64,000 nucleotides of DNA from Pedobacter sp. W3I1 (GCF_030816015.1 NZ_JAUSXN010000001.1:1054001-1118000); one strand, 5' to 3'; shown: positions 29,013-36,999, numbered from the stretch's first letter. Made by a program: numbers and translations. Notes: generated by a model from the letters alone, not told the origin.

Positions 29013-30474
29013 CGTAAATGGATTAGGTTCTAATTACGCTCCTGTTAAAATTAACAACGAATTTTATTTCACCTCATCGCGCCCTGTTGCCGTAGGAAGT
29101 AAAAAAGATATAGTTAAAACTGATGCTGGAGAAGTTCAGGTATCAACTAAAACCAATCCGTTTATTAATAACCTTTATTCAGCTAAAGGCGAATTGACCG
29201 CTACAGATGTTGCTGTAAAAGAGGTTGATATTAATTTTCCTAAAAATATAGAGATTGCGGCGGCCAGCTTTACGCCAGATGGAAATACAGTGTATTTTAC
29301 CACCTGGAGAGATAAAGAAAAATATGCTATCTATAGCGCTAAAAAAACTGGTGATAAATGGTCAGATCCACAACCTGTTGGTTTACAGGTAAACAGTAAA
29401 GATTTTAATTCTTCACAGCCTTTTGTCACCAGCGATGGTAAATTCCTTCTTTTCTCGTCTGATAGAAGTGGTGGTTATGGTAAATTCGATCTTTGGTATT
29501 GTGCTGTGCGAGAAGATGGTTCGTTAGGTCAGGCGGTAAATTTTGGCCCGACCATTAATACCGAAGATGACGAGCGTGCACCATACTACAACCCCTTAAC
29601 CAAAAAGTTATTGTTTAGTACCGATGGGCGAGTTGGTTTCGGTGGCCTTGATTTCTTTGAGTCAGAGGGCGATCTGGTAAATTGGTCAAACCCTAAAAAC
29701 CTGGGCTATCCATTCAACTCATCAAAAGATGATCTTTACTTTACCGCAACTGATGATAAAGGAACAAAAGGCTACATTAGTTCTGATCGCGAATCATCTT
29801 GCTGTTTAGAATTGTTTGAAGTGAAAAAAGAATTCCTTTCTATTGCAGGCCTTTTAACCGATTGTAAAACTAAATTACCTTTAGCGGGTGCCAATGTAAC
29901 TTTAACCAATGCCGAAGGATTACAGAAAATAACTACAGGTACTGATGGTATTTACAGGTTTAAAGTAGATTCGAAAAGACCGATCAAATTGCTTTTTGCA
30001 AAAGATAATTATTTCGCAATTACTAAAAACTATCCTTACGAAGAACTGGCAAAAGCAGATACCTTGATTTATAAAGATTATTGCTTAAGCCCTTTCAAAT
30101 TGGGAATCCCAATGGCTTTGGATAATGTTTATTATGAATTTAACAGTGCCGAACTTACCGAGCCTTCTAAAAAAGTATTAGACTTCCTGATCCCGATTAT
30201 GGAAGATAATCCTGAAATGGAAATCGAACTGGGCTCTCATACCGATAACATTGGAACAGATGAGTATAACTTAGATCTATCGAACAGAAGAGCAAAATCT
30301 TGTACCGATTATTTAGAAAGTAAAGGTATTGCTGCTGCCAGATTAACTTCAAAAGGTTATGGAGAATCGATGCCGATTGCACCAAACGAAATAGTAGTGA
30401 AACGCAAGAAAAAAGACAATCCGGCAGGAAGAGCAAAAAATAGAAGAACTGAATTTAAAGTGACCAAAAAATAA
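29002..30474 (+). CDS. C-terminal part of the split OmpA-family protein (PD40, CarboxypepD_reg-like, OmpA)
   Basis: The frame is open from 28924, but homologous sequence begins at MPANVNGLGSNYAPVKINNEFYFTSSR; the ATG at 29002 overlaps the upstream stop. It contains PD40-type beta-propeller repeats (FTPDGNTVYFTTWR; TSDGKFLLFSSDRSGGYGKFDLWY; STDGRVGFGGLDFFES), a carboxypeptidase-regulatory-like domain (GLLTDCKTKLPLAGANVTLTN), and a C-terminal OmpA domain (YYEFNSAELTEPSKKVLDFL; LGSHTDNIGTDEYN; GRAKNRRTEFKV). Made on its own it would lack a signal peptide and could not reach the periplasm, so it needs joining to the upstream part. Its likely role is to anchor the PorP/SprF-adhesin system to peptidoglycan, as PorE-like proteins do. 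Confidence 0.88.
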   Translation: MPANVNGLGSNYAPVKINNEFYFTSSRPVAVGSKKDIVKTDAGEVQVSTKTNPFINNLYSAKGELTATDVAVKEVDINFPKNIEIAAASFTPDGNTVYFTTWRDKEKYAIYSAKKTGDKWSDPQPVGLQVNSKDFNSSQPFVTSDGKFLLFSSDRSGGYGKFDLWYCAVREDGSLGQAVNFGPTINTEDDERAPYYNPLTKKLLFSTDGRVGFGGLDFFESEGDLVNWSNPKNLGYPFNSSKDDLYFTATDDKGTKGYISSDRESSCCLELFEVKKEFLSIAGLLTDCKTKLPLAGANVTLTNAEGLQKITTGTDGIYRFKVDSKRPIKLLFAKDNYFAITKNYPYEELAKADTLIYKDYCLSPFKLGIPMALDNVYYEFNSAELTEPSKKVLDFLIPIMEDNPEMEIELGSHTDNIGTDEYNLDLSNRRAKSCTDYLESKGIAAARLTSKGYGESMPIAPNEIVVKRKKKDNPAGRAKNRRTEFKVTKK

Positions 30475-30498
30475 AATATAAATAATAACATCTCGGTG

Positions 30499-30529
30499 AG
30501 CCATCTTCCTAAAAAGAAGATGGCTTTTT
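30499..30529 (+). terminator. rho-independent terminator of the adhesin-PorP-OmpA operon
   Basis: Perfect 10-bp stem AGCCATCTTC with GAAGATGGCT, loop CTAAAAA, then a T-run, 24 bp after the stop at 30474. Confidence 0.9.
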
Positions 30530-30556
30530 AATTTTTATATTTAATATGTGGGTCGG

Positions 30557-30690
30557 GGATTTGTAATCGATGTTGGTCATTGTTGGTCAGGATTTGTAAT
30601 CCAAATTAACAGAGCTTGCTACTGCAACTATAGAACTGTTGATAGCAGTATGGAACTGGCTACCGCTAACTGAAAACTGCCAATTGATCA
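30557..30690. repeat. short intergenic repeats upstream of the LanB gene
   Basis: GGATTTGTAATC occurs at 30557-30568 and 30590-30601, with TTGGTCATTGTTGGTCA between. Then a degenerate 7-base-phased stretch follows (AACTGAA, AACTGCC, AATTGAT near 30668-30688). A possible -7 box, TAATCTTTG, lies at 30701-30709, about 27 bp before the LanB start. Confidence 0.5.
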
Positions 30691-30735
30691 CTTTTTAAAT
30701 TAATCTTTGTAATTTTCGCCTATCATTTAAATGCA

Positions 30736-33534
30736 ATGAAGCTGAATATCCAACCAACCGTAATTTTTAGAACACCTAAATTTTCATATCAATCTGAACT
30801 GGTAGATTGTTGGGAGGAATTAAAATTGGCCATTTCCATATCTTCCGCAGCTTTTTACGAAACCATAAAAGAAGTAAAGGCAAACGAACTGAAAGATCTT
30901 CCACCTAAGGTTTATTTTACCATCTGGAAATATTTTAACCGTGCAAAATTCCGGTCAACACCTTATGGCACTTTTGCTGGTTTCAGTTTGTTAAACAATG
31001 CCTTTAAACCATCAGAAAGCAAAATAGTAATTGAAGAAACCCAAAAAATACACGAACTGGTTGATTGGCCTTATAAGAATAATATTCAGTTGCCATTGGC
31101 AGAACTGTTGCAAAAGAATTGCCTTTTATTTAGTAACAGCAGTTATTATTTAACACCCAACAGTATTCGTTATATAGCCTGTACCGATGGCGTTTTTGAA
31201 CTGGCCGAGTTAGATCAGGATGACTTTGTAAAGCAAATATTAGCTGCTTGCTTAAAGCCAGTTAGGCTTAACGATCTGGTAAAACAATTGAATTTAAATG
31301 ATGCTGAAATTGAAAATCTGTTTGGTTTGCTGCAGGATATGCACGATTTACAGCTTGTTTTTACCAACTACGATCCCAATATTATAGGAGATGATTATTT
31401 TGAACGTTTAGGCCTAACCGCTACGGCTGAGTTGCCAAAATATCTTATCGCGCAACGCACAGCTTTATCCGGTGGTATTCATGAACGTTCGCTTCAGGCT
31501 ATTCCAGGCTTGATCAATATGCTTCATAATATAATGCCGTCAAAAGATCGTGATGCCCTGAGCCAGTTCCAGGTTAGGTTTAAGAAGAAATTCGAAGATC
31601 AGGAAGTGCCGCTTTTATTGGCCCTAGATCCAGAAATGGGTGTAGGCTACGATGAGTTGGAGCAAGCCGGTCAAAACAGTGAGTTTGTCACACGCTTCAA
31701 TAATAAACCACCGAAAAAAGCGGAGGTAGAAAATATTAAAGCGGCGTTAAAATCCTACCTGACTGAACAAAACTTCGAAAAAGGTAAAGCTGTTTATCTG
31801 AACAAACTTGCCTTAAAGCAGAACGAGAAATTAGCATCTTTACCCAATTCATTCAGCATGGTAATGTCTGTTCATGATGATTTGATTTTCATCGAACAGA
31901 TAGGCGGAGCAACATCAAATGCTTTAAGTGGAAGATTTACAATGGCAGCCGATGATGTAGCGCAGTATGCTAAAGACATTGCGGCCGCAGAACAAGAAGC
32001 AAACCCTGAGGTATTATTTTTCGATGTGGCCTACATGGTAGAAGCGAATGTAGATAATGTGAACAGGCGCAAATTGATTTATGGCCATCAACTATCAATC
32101 TTAAATTTTGATACCTCAGCATCGCCACTTGCCTTAAATGATATACAAATTTCAGTTCGGGGCACAGAGATTATTCTTCGCTCTGCACATTTAAATAAAC
32201 GGCTGGTGCCAAGAATGGCTTCTGCCTATAACTATATCCGTTCAGATCTTTCTGTATTTAGGTTATTGTGCGATTTGCAACATCAAGGTTTACAAACCAA
32301 TCTTTCCTTTCCGCTCGATACTATTTTCCCTGATTTGGATTATTATCCAAGGTTACAATATCAAAATATAGTTTTAAGCAGAAATAAATGGAAAATTAAA
32401 AAAGAATCCCTTTTAGGGCCCGCTCAAAAGTTGCTATCCATCGCCGAATGTAGATCGTACCTGGGTAATTTAGGCGTTAGCGAATATTTTAAAGCAGGTA
32501 TGTCCGATCAAACCTTATGCTTTGCCCTACAAAACGATGATGATATAAATGCCTTTCTGCAATACATGCAAAAGCATGGCAGTACTTACATTGAAGAAAT
32601 GTTATTGCCTCAAAATAGTATCGTGGTTGATGAAGCAGCTAAACCCTATTTAGCTCAGTTTGTTTTAAGTATAGGTCATGGCGAACAAATTTACCGCGGT
32701 TTGGCTAAAACATCAGCAAATGCCGGGGTAACGCGACTTTTTCTGCCAGGTAAAGAATGGCTGTATTTCGAAATTTATTGCCACCAGCAACGTAGCGATC
32801 AAATTTTGACGGAAGTAATTGCGCCCTTCCTAACTACTCATACAGATCAGGTAAAATCGTGGTTTTTTATCCGTTACAATGAAAATGGAAACCACATCAG
32901 GTTTAGGGTTCAACTAAATAATCCCAGGGATGGGCAGCTGTTAACATCAAAACTCATGGATGATCTGGAATTGTTTTTAAACTCAGGTTTGGTGTCCGAC
33001 GTGCAGATTAAAACCTATAAACGTGAGTTGGAGCGTTATGGTGGCAATATGATTGAAGATGTTGAACAGCATTTCGCTATAGATAGTGAATTTGTATTAT
33101 CGCTTTTAGAAACCCAGACCGGTGATTTCAACAAATATAAATTGTGTAGCCTTTTGGTTTCTAAGATTATCGAATCTAATATTATAGATAAGCTGATCAT
33201 TAATAAGATTGTGAGATTAATGTCTGATAACTTTAATGAAGAGCATCGATTAGATGCAGCTGATTTTAAACAATTAAATAACCATTATCAGGAGTTTCGA
33301 AAAACAGAATGGACGGCGTTAACAGCAGAACAGGAGCAGGGATTTGGAGTGTTTTCAGAATCGTTTATCAAAATTCTGAAACAATGTGCTCCTGAAAATG
33401 CAATAAAACTATTGACCGATTTAATGCATATGCATGTAAACCGACTTTTCAGTAAAGATCAGCGAACGCATGAAATGGTAATGTACTATTTTCTGCTAAA
33501 AGATATTCAGCGTCAAAATGCAATGAAAGTTTAA
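30736..33534 (+). CDS. lantibiotic (class I lanthipeptide) dehydratase, LanB-type
   Basis: 932 residues, close to the full-length class I enzymes (about 1000). The N-terminal glutamyl-transfer part (about 1-640) has the conserved FNRAKFRSTPYGTFAGFSLL. The C-terminal thiopeptide-type/SpaB_C elimination domain (from about 675) has WLYFEIYCHQQRSDQIL, WFFIRYNENGNHIRFRVQL (His near residue 720) and YKRELERYGGNMIEDVE. These enzymes use glutamyl-tRNA to glutamylate Ser/Thr in a precursor peptide and eliminate glutamate to give dehydroalanine and dehydrobutyrine. No LanC cyclase, LanT exporter or protease gene is visible nearby. The best substrate candidate is the 47-residue peptide at 34790. It converges with the kinase gene, overlapping by 4 bp at the stop codons. 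Confidence 0.93.
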   Translation: MKLNIQPTVIFRTPKFSYQSELVDCWEELKLAISISSAAFYETIKEVKANELKDLPPKVYFTIWKYFNRAKFRSTPYGTFAGFSLLNNAFKPSESKIVIEETQKIHELVDWPYKNNIQLPLAELLQKNCLLFSNSSYYLTPNSIRYIACTDGVFELAELDQDDFVKQILAACLKPVRLNDLVKQLNLNDAEIENLFGLLQDMHDLQLVFTNYDPNIIGDDYFERLGLTATAELPKYLIAQRTALSGGIHERSLQAIPGLINMLHNIMPSKDRDALSQFQVRFKKKFEDQEVPLLLALDPEMGVGYDELEQAGQNSEFVTRFNNKPPKKAEVENIKAALKSYLTEQNFEKGKAVYLNKLALKQNEKLASLPNSFSMVMSVHDDLIFIEQIGGATSNALSGRFTMAADDVAQYAKDIAAAEQEANPEVLFFDVAYMVEANVDNVNRRKLIYGHQLSILNFDTSASPLALNDIQISVRGTEIILRSAHLNKRLVPRMASAYNYIRSDLSVFRLLCDLQHQGLQTNLSFPLDTIFPDLDYYPRLQYQNIVLSRNKWKIKKESLLGPAQKLLSIAECRSYLGNLGVSEYFKAGMSDQTLCFALQNDDDINAFLQYMQKHGSTYIEEMLLPQNSIVVDEAAKPYLAQFVLSIGHGEQIYRGLAKTSANAGVTRLFLPGKEWLYFEIYCHQQRSDQILTEVIAPFLTTHTDQVKSWFFIRYNENGNHIRFRVQLNNPRDGQLLTSKLMDDLELFLNSGLVSDVQIKTYKRELERYGGNMIEDVEQHFAIDSEFVLSLLETQTGDFNKYKLCSLLVSKIIESNIIDKLIINKIVRLMSDNFNEEHRLDAADFKQLNNHYQEFRKTEWTALTAEQEQGFGVFSESFIKILKQCAPENAIKLLTDLMHMHVNRLFSKDQRTHEMVMYYFLLKDIQRQNAMKV

Positions 33535-34646
33535 CGGTTTAACCTGGCCAATGGATTAACAACAGTTACAGCTATTTCAGTAATATAGCGGTTAAGTGGA
33601 TCTTTGTAATACCTGAATATATAATCATTACCATAAAAATTACTAAGTCGCTTGCTAATATTGTCAATCCCTACATGATGGCTTTCAGTCTGCTTGCCTT
33701 TATTATCATTAATCATGTTGATGGTGCTGATATTAAGGCTATCTTTTTCGTAAGTTATTTTAATAAGTGCTTGTTGAGTAGAGTGCGAAACATTTCCATG
33801 CTTGAATATATTTTCAACCAAAGTTAATAAGATAAGCGGTGGAAATCTTAATCCGAACATATCGCCCGTCACTTCAAGTTCCAGATTAATGGTGTTAGCC
33901 GTTCGGAGTTTATGGAGATTGATCAGGTGTTCAATTTGCTCAATTTCTTCACTTAGTGGAACCATCTCTGATGCTTCAGGACGTTTTAGGGCATAACGCA
34001 TCATTTCGGCCAGATTCATAATTGCATCTGCTGCCATGGGCGCCTTTTTGCGGGCGTCGTTATAAATAAAGTTTAAAGTATTAAATAGAAAGTGTGGATT
34101 GATCTGACTGCGCAGATAATTGTTTTGCGATTGAACCAGATCATTCTCTAAGGCCTGTTTTTCTATTTGGGTAACCAGGTTCTGTCGTTCTAATGCTTCT
34201 ACTTTCTTCTGATCCTGGAATGATTTGATTAGATAAACATAACCCGTTGCGAAACCGATAAAATATAAGGATCTATACATGCAAGATAGTATGAAATCAC
34301 GAGGGACAAAATTTGCCATGTCGAATTCTATGACCCCAATTTTTTGAAATAATAATAAGAGTACATAACTTGTTGCGATGTAGATTACTAACATTGCCGC
34401 AATCAGTAATAGAATGGTTGCAATTCTGAGGGAGGTATTCTTTTTACTTAATACTTTCTTGAGCAAAAATGTATGAAGGTAGAAAATAGAAATATTAGTT
34501 AAATATATGAGAAGATAAATACCAGGGGGTTTGAATTGTTTCGATGCATATCCTAAAATAAATACTTCATATATGATGTAAATACTCCAGATAAGCAGGT
34601 GGAGTTTATAATTTTTATATAATGTTTTGAACGTTGAAAAAGTCAT
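33531..34646 (-). CDS. LytS/YehU-type sensor histidine kinase
   Basis: 371 residues. Four predicted membrane helices lie in the first 150 residues (LLIWSIYIIYEVFILGY; IYLLIYLTNISIFYLHTFLL; IATILLLIAAMLVIYIATSY; a fourth around YFIGFATGYVYLI), then a coiled linker and the His_kinase domain with phosphoacceptor His185 in SQINPHFLFNTLNFI. The ATP-binding half has PPLILLTLVENIFKHG and a short G-box (VGIDNISKRLSNFYG). There is no extracytoplasmic sensor domain, so the membrane part itself is the likely sensor, for example of a peptide. Its partner is the LytTR regulator at 34938. If both are co-transcribed, the message would cross the peptide gene at 34790 in antisense. Confidence 0.93.
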   Translation of the reverse strand: MTFSTFKTLYKNYKLHLLIWSIYIIYEVFILGYASKQFKPPGIYLLIYLTNISIFYLHTFLLKKVLSKKNTSLRIATILLLIAAMLVIYIATSYVLLLLFQKIGVIEFDMANFVPRDFILSCMYRSLYFIGFATGYVYLIKSFQDQKKVEALERQNLVTQIEKQALENDLVQSQNNYLRSQINPHFLFNTLNFIYNDARKKAPMAADAIMNLAEMMRYALKRPEASEMVPLSEEIEQIEHLINLHKLRTANTINLELEVTGDMFGLRFPPLILLTLVENIFKHGNVSHSTQQALIKITYEKDSLNISTINMINDNKGKQTESHHVGIDNISKRLSNFYGNDYIFRYYKDPLNRYITEIAVTVVNPLARLNR

Positions 34647-34673
34647 TTTTTCGCTTTAAATCTATTGAAATAG

Positions 34674-34744
34674 GGTTTTTATCTCCTAAAATTGGGGTTT
34701 TGTGTAAAAAAATGGTTGTGGTTAATTTAACGCTGCATCTTTAC
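34674..34744 (+). promoter_or_regulatory. predicted regulated promoter of the 47-residue peptide gene
   Basis: GGTTTTTATC starts at 34674 and GGTTTTGTGTAA at 34696, exactly 22 bp apart. TGTAAAAAAAT is at 34703-34713 and ATCTTTAC at 34737, starting 34 bp after the start of TGTAAAAAAAT. The same parts with the same 34-bp spacing occur at 35771-35861. Direct repeats spaced about two helical turns are typical of LytTR regulator sites, so the LytTR protein at 34938 is the natural binder (inference). Confidence 0.55.
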
Positions 34745-34789
34745 AGAAATTAATAACAACAATTAATAATCACATTAAATATTAATATC

Positions 34790-34933
34790 ATGAAAGCTCA
34801 ACACACAACTAAACTTGCTAAAAAAACTGTTTTCGTTTATAAAAACATCAAAGCTCAAAATAATTATACAACCACACCAACGGGTGACCAAAGTCATACG
34901 GTAGTAATGACTAGTTGGATCGTAGACCTTTAG
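34790..34933 (+). CDS. putative RiPP (lanthipeptide-like) precursor peptide, Ser/Thr-rich, no cysteine
   Basis: A 47-residue frame on the plus strand between the kinase and regulator genes, which are on the minus strand. Residues 1-25 are a Lys-rich, leader-like part (MKAQHTTKLAKKTVFVYKN). Residues 27-42 hold eight Ser/Thr in TTTPTGDQSHTVVMTS, and the peptide ends WIVDL. It has no cysteine and no GG protease site. The LanB dehydratase lies 1.3 kb upstream on the same strand, and a dedicated promoter-like array lies at 34674-34744. It ends 4 bp before the convergent regulator gene. That it is the LanB substrate is inference. Without cysteine it cannot form lanthionine rings within itself, so a linear dehydrated peptide or a different crosslink would be expected. 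It could also be a peptide signal for the kinase. Confidence 0.6.
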   Translation: MKAQHTTKLAKKTVFVYKNIKAQNNYTTTPTGDQSHTVVMTSWIVDL

Positions 34934-34937
34934 TAGT

Positions 34938-35681
34938 TTATTGATTTCGATTTGATTTTAACAAACTGCTCTGTACATAAGTGAAGAAAGTTTCTTTATA
35001 ACCTTCGCCAATTTGAATCATCTCGTTATTTACCAAACGGATTATATTTCCATCTACTTTTTTAATTGCCGCTTTAGCTACAATGTTCGATTTATTAACA
35101 CGGATAAATGCGTGGTTTTCTAAGGCCTTTTCAATTTCCTTAAGTGTAAGGTAGGTAGTATGGATTTCAGATTTAGTAATAATCTGTATATAATTCTGTA
35201 GTGCTTTGATGTAAAGTATTTCATCAATGGCGATGTTAGAAAAAGCATATTTGTGGTCGCCTTTAATATAAAGGGCCGCTACCTGATCAGCTTCCTTCGT
35301 CGTAGCTTTGGTATTACTGGCTTCTTTTTTTAAAATCCTATCAATACCTAATGCAAATTTTGCAAACGAAATAGGCTTTAATAAGTACTGATCTGATTGA
35401 ACATCAAATGCTTGCAAGGCATAATCAGGATGCGCTGTAGTAAAAATCAAATATTTTGCTTTTTCTCTGATATTTTTAGCCAGTTCCAACCCATTGATTC
35501 CTGGCATATCAATATCCATAAACAATAAATCAATTTCGTCCTCAGTACTGATCTCAGTAAGTGCCTGGACAGGACTGGTAAAAGTTTTAAAAACTGTTAA
35601 GCCAGGCATTTCCGCAATGTGGTCAGTTAATACTTCAATTGCATGTTGCTCGTCGTCTATAACAACGCATTTTAGATTCAT
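34938..35681 (-). CDS. LytTR-family response regulator
   Basis: 247 residues. The receiver domain (1-120) has the acidic pair Asp9-Asp10 (VVIDDEQHA), phosphoacceptor Asp56 (LLFMDIDMPGINGLEL), and the conserved Lys102 (YLLKPIS). A LytTR DNA-binding domain follows from about residue 140 (DEILYIKALQNYIQIIT; TLKEIEKALENHAFIRVNKSNIV). It is the cognate partner of the LytS-type kinase encoded 291 bp downstream. LytTR proteins bind pairs of direct repeats; such repeats lie 90-147 bp upstream of its own start and upstream of the peptide gene, which suggests autoregulation and control of the peptide. Confidence 0.95.
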   Translation of the reverse strand: MNLKCVVIDDEQHAIEVLTDHIAEMPGLTVFKTFTSPVQALTEISTEDEIDLLFMDIDMPGINGLELAKNIREKAKYLIFTTAHPDYALQAFDVQSDQYLLKPISFAKFALGIDRILKKEASNTKATTKEADQVAALYIKGDHKYAFSNIAIDEILYIKALQNYIQIITKSEIHTTYLTLKEIEKALENHAFIRVNKSNIVAKAAIKKVDGNIIRLVNNEMIQIGEGYKETFFTYVQSSLLKSNRNQ

Positions 35682-35770
35682 GAGTATAAATATGTGTGTT
35701 TTATTTGATTTGAATGCAAGTTAAATAAAAATGAATTGAATTAACAATTGCACCAAAAAAACTTATTCCA

Positions 35771-35861
35771 GGTTTCGTCTAAAATAAACCTAGGTTTCGT
35801 GTAATATTCTGGGTGGTTCATGTAAAAAAATTATCTAATCCCCTTCTTTTAATAATCTTTA
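35771..35861 (+). promoter_or_regulatory. second promoter of the peptide-gene type, facing 36065
   Basis: Three repeats at 22-bp steps: GGTTTCGTCTAA at 35771, GGTTTCGTGTAA at 35793 and a weaker GGTTCATGTAAA at 35815. TGTAAAAAAAT is at 35821-35831 and ATCTTTATA at 35855, starting 34 bp after the start of TGTAAAAAAAT, as at the peptide gene. It lies in the 383-bp gap between the divergent regulator gene (starts 35681) and the gene at 36065 and points to the right. The rest of the gap (35862-36064) holds only a 19-codon GTG frame with three cysteines (35892-35951). Confidence 0.5.
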
Positions 35862-36064
35862 TACTGTTTGCCAAAAACAAAATAATTAGCAGTGAAAACT
35901 ACTAATTGTGAAAAACATCTGCCTGCCCAATCTTGTGTAGCCTGTGGATAATAAAATTAAAAACAGGCCATACAATACTGGGTTAAAAGATTTATTAAAA
36001 AACAAAAAAGACAAAAATACCGAAAAGCAAAGAAATATTCTCCCTACATCTACAAAGCCTCCAC

Positions 36065-36439
36065 ATGAAAAACAACGAATACGAGTATTTACTTAATAAA
36101 ATCTATTACAAGGGGATTCTAAATAATCAGGGAATCAACGCAGATATGTACCAGAGAATGCAAAATGAATATAGCAATCTTGATGGACGAAACCCTGTTA
36201 AGGGCCAGTTAGATGGCGAATACGCATTCAGAAAATCTTTTTTGGTTGTACGTAACTACGTTCAGCAGGCTATAAAAGATGGCTTGAAAAGTTTTCAGTT
36301 TACCATGCGTACAACTGATATCAATAAATTAACTTATATGGTTGATATGTTGAACAGAAACTTTTTTGATAAACAAAGTTTAGATCAAATTATTATCACT
36401 GCAAATTCGGTATTTAACCAATACAATTTAAAAAACTAA
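36065..36439 (+). CDS. conserved-looking protein of unknown function
   Basis: 124 residues, no signal peptide or membrane segment, mixed helical composition (MKNNEYEYLLNKIYYKGILN; FRKSFLVVRNYVQQAIKDG; TTDINKLTYMVDMLNRNFF). I do not recognise a family. It is 21 bp upstream of the HsdR-N-like gene and probably co-transcribed with it. About 200 bp upstream is a promoter array of the same design as that of the LanB-linked peptide, so it may belong to the same regulon. Codon use looks like that of its neighbours. Confidence 0.72.
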   Translation: MKNNEYEYLLNKIYYKGILNNQGINADMYQRMQNEYSNLDGRNPVKGQLDGEYAFRKSFLVVRNYVQQAIKDGLKSFQFTMRTTDINKLTYMVDMLNRNFFDKQSLDQIIITANSVFNQYNLKN

Positions 36440-36460
36440 CCACCTATAATAGATAACAAC

Positions 36461-36958
36461 ATGGAATTGAAAGACGAAATCGGGCAGTTTGCCGTAAGAA
36501 TTAAGAAAATGCTTCCACAAGTTCAATCTGAGGATTTAACAAGGAATGCGTTAGTTATGCCTTTTATCCAAATCTTAGGATTTGATCCTTCTGAGGTTCA
36601 ATCTGAAGCTGTTCTAGACTTCGGGGTTAAAAAAAGTAAAAAAGTTGATTACACCATTATGAAAGATGGAGAACCAACAATTCTTGTTGAATGTAAACAC
36701 CACAACGATAATTTAGATATTCACGATTCACGTCTATCTAAATACTTCCGTAAAACAAAAGCTAAATATGGCTTACTAACCAATGGTTTAGTGTACCGCT
36801 TTTACACAGAGAAAATGGTGAGATCAAAGAAAAATCAAGAGCCATTATTCGAATTTAAAATAACCGATACCAAAGCTGCTACCATTGCTAAAATGATCGA
36901 AGATCACAAAGATTATTTCAATGTAGATCATAAAACTAATGTAGCAACAACAAGCTAA
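36461..36958 (+). CDS. stand-alone type I restriction HsdR N-terminal (PD-(D/E)xK nuclease-like) protein
   Basis: 165 residues comprising only the HSDR_N nuclease-like domain. Early residues EDLTRNALVMPFIQILGFDPSEVQSEA and the catalytic core with Asp63 (KKVDYTIMKDGEP) and Glu77-x-Lys79 (ILVECKHHND) give the PD-(D/E)xK pattern intact. The helicase, translocase and specificity subunits of a type I restriction system are absent, and no methyltransferase is nearby. Such single-domain proteins are common in Bacteroidota and are annotated only by homology. It may be an active nuclease, a defence component or a nucleic-acid-binding remnant. It pairs with the unknown gene at 36065. Confidence 0.8.
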   Translation: MELKDEIGQFAVRIKKMLPQVQSEDLTRNALVMPFIQILGFDPSEVQSEAVLDFGVKKSKKVDYTIMKDGEPTILVECKHHNDNLDIHDSRLSKYFRKTKAKYGLLTNGLVYRFYTEKMVRSKKNQEPLFEFKITDTKAATIAKMIEDHKDYFNVDHKTNVATTS

Positions 36959-36999
36959 CAATATTAATTTAATCTAAGAGTCCCGAAAATTTTTACCTA

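Noticed and set aside
35771..35828. Three 22-bp-spaced repeats as a small CRISPR array
   Set aside because: Repeats are only about 12 bases with 10-base gaps and lie in a promoter; no cas genes are present.
35892..35951. A 19-codon GTG frame with three cysteines as an annotated precursor gene
   Set aside because: It is too short, starts with GTG and has no leader-like part. It is kept only as a question in the findings, not as a gene.
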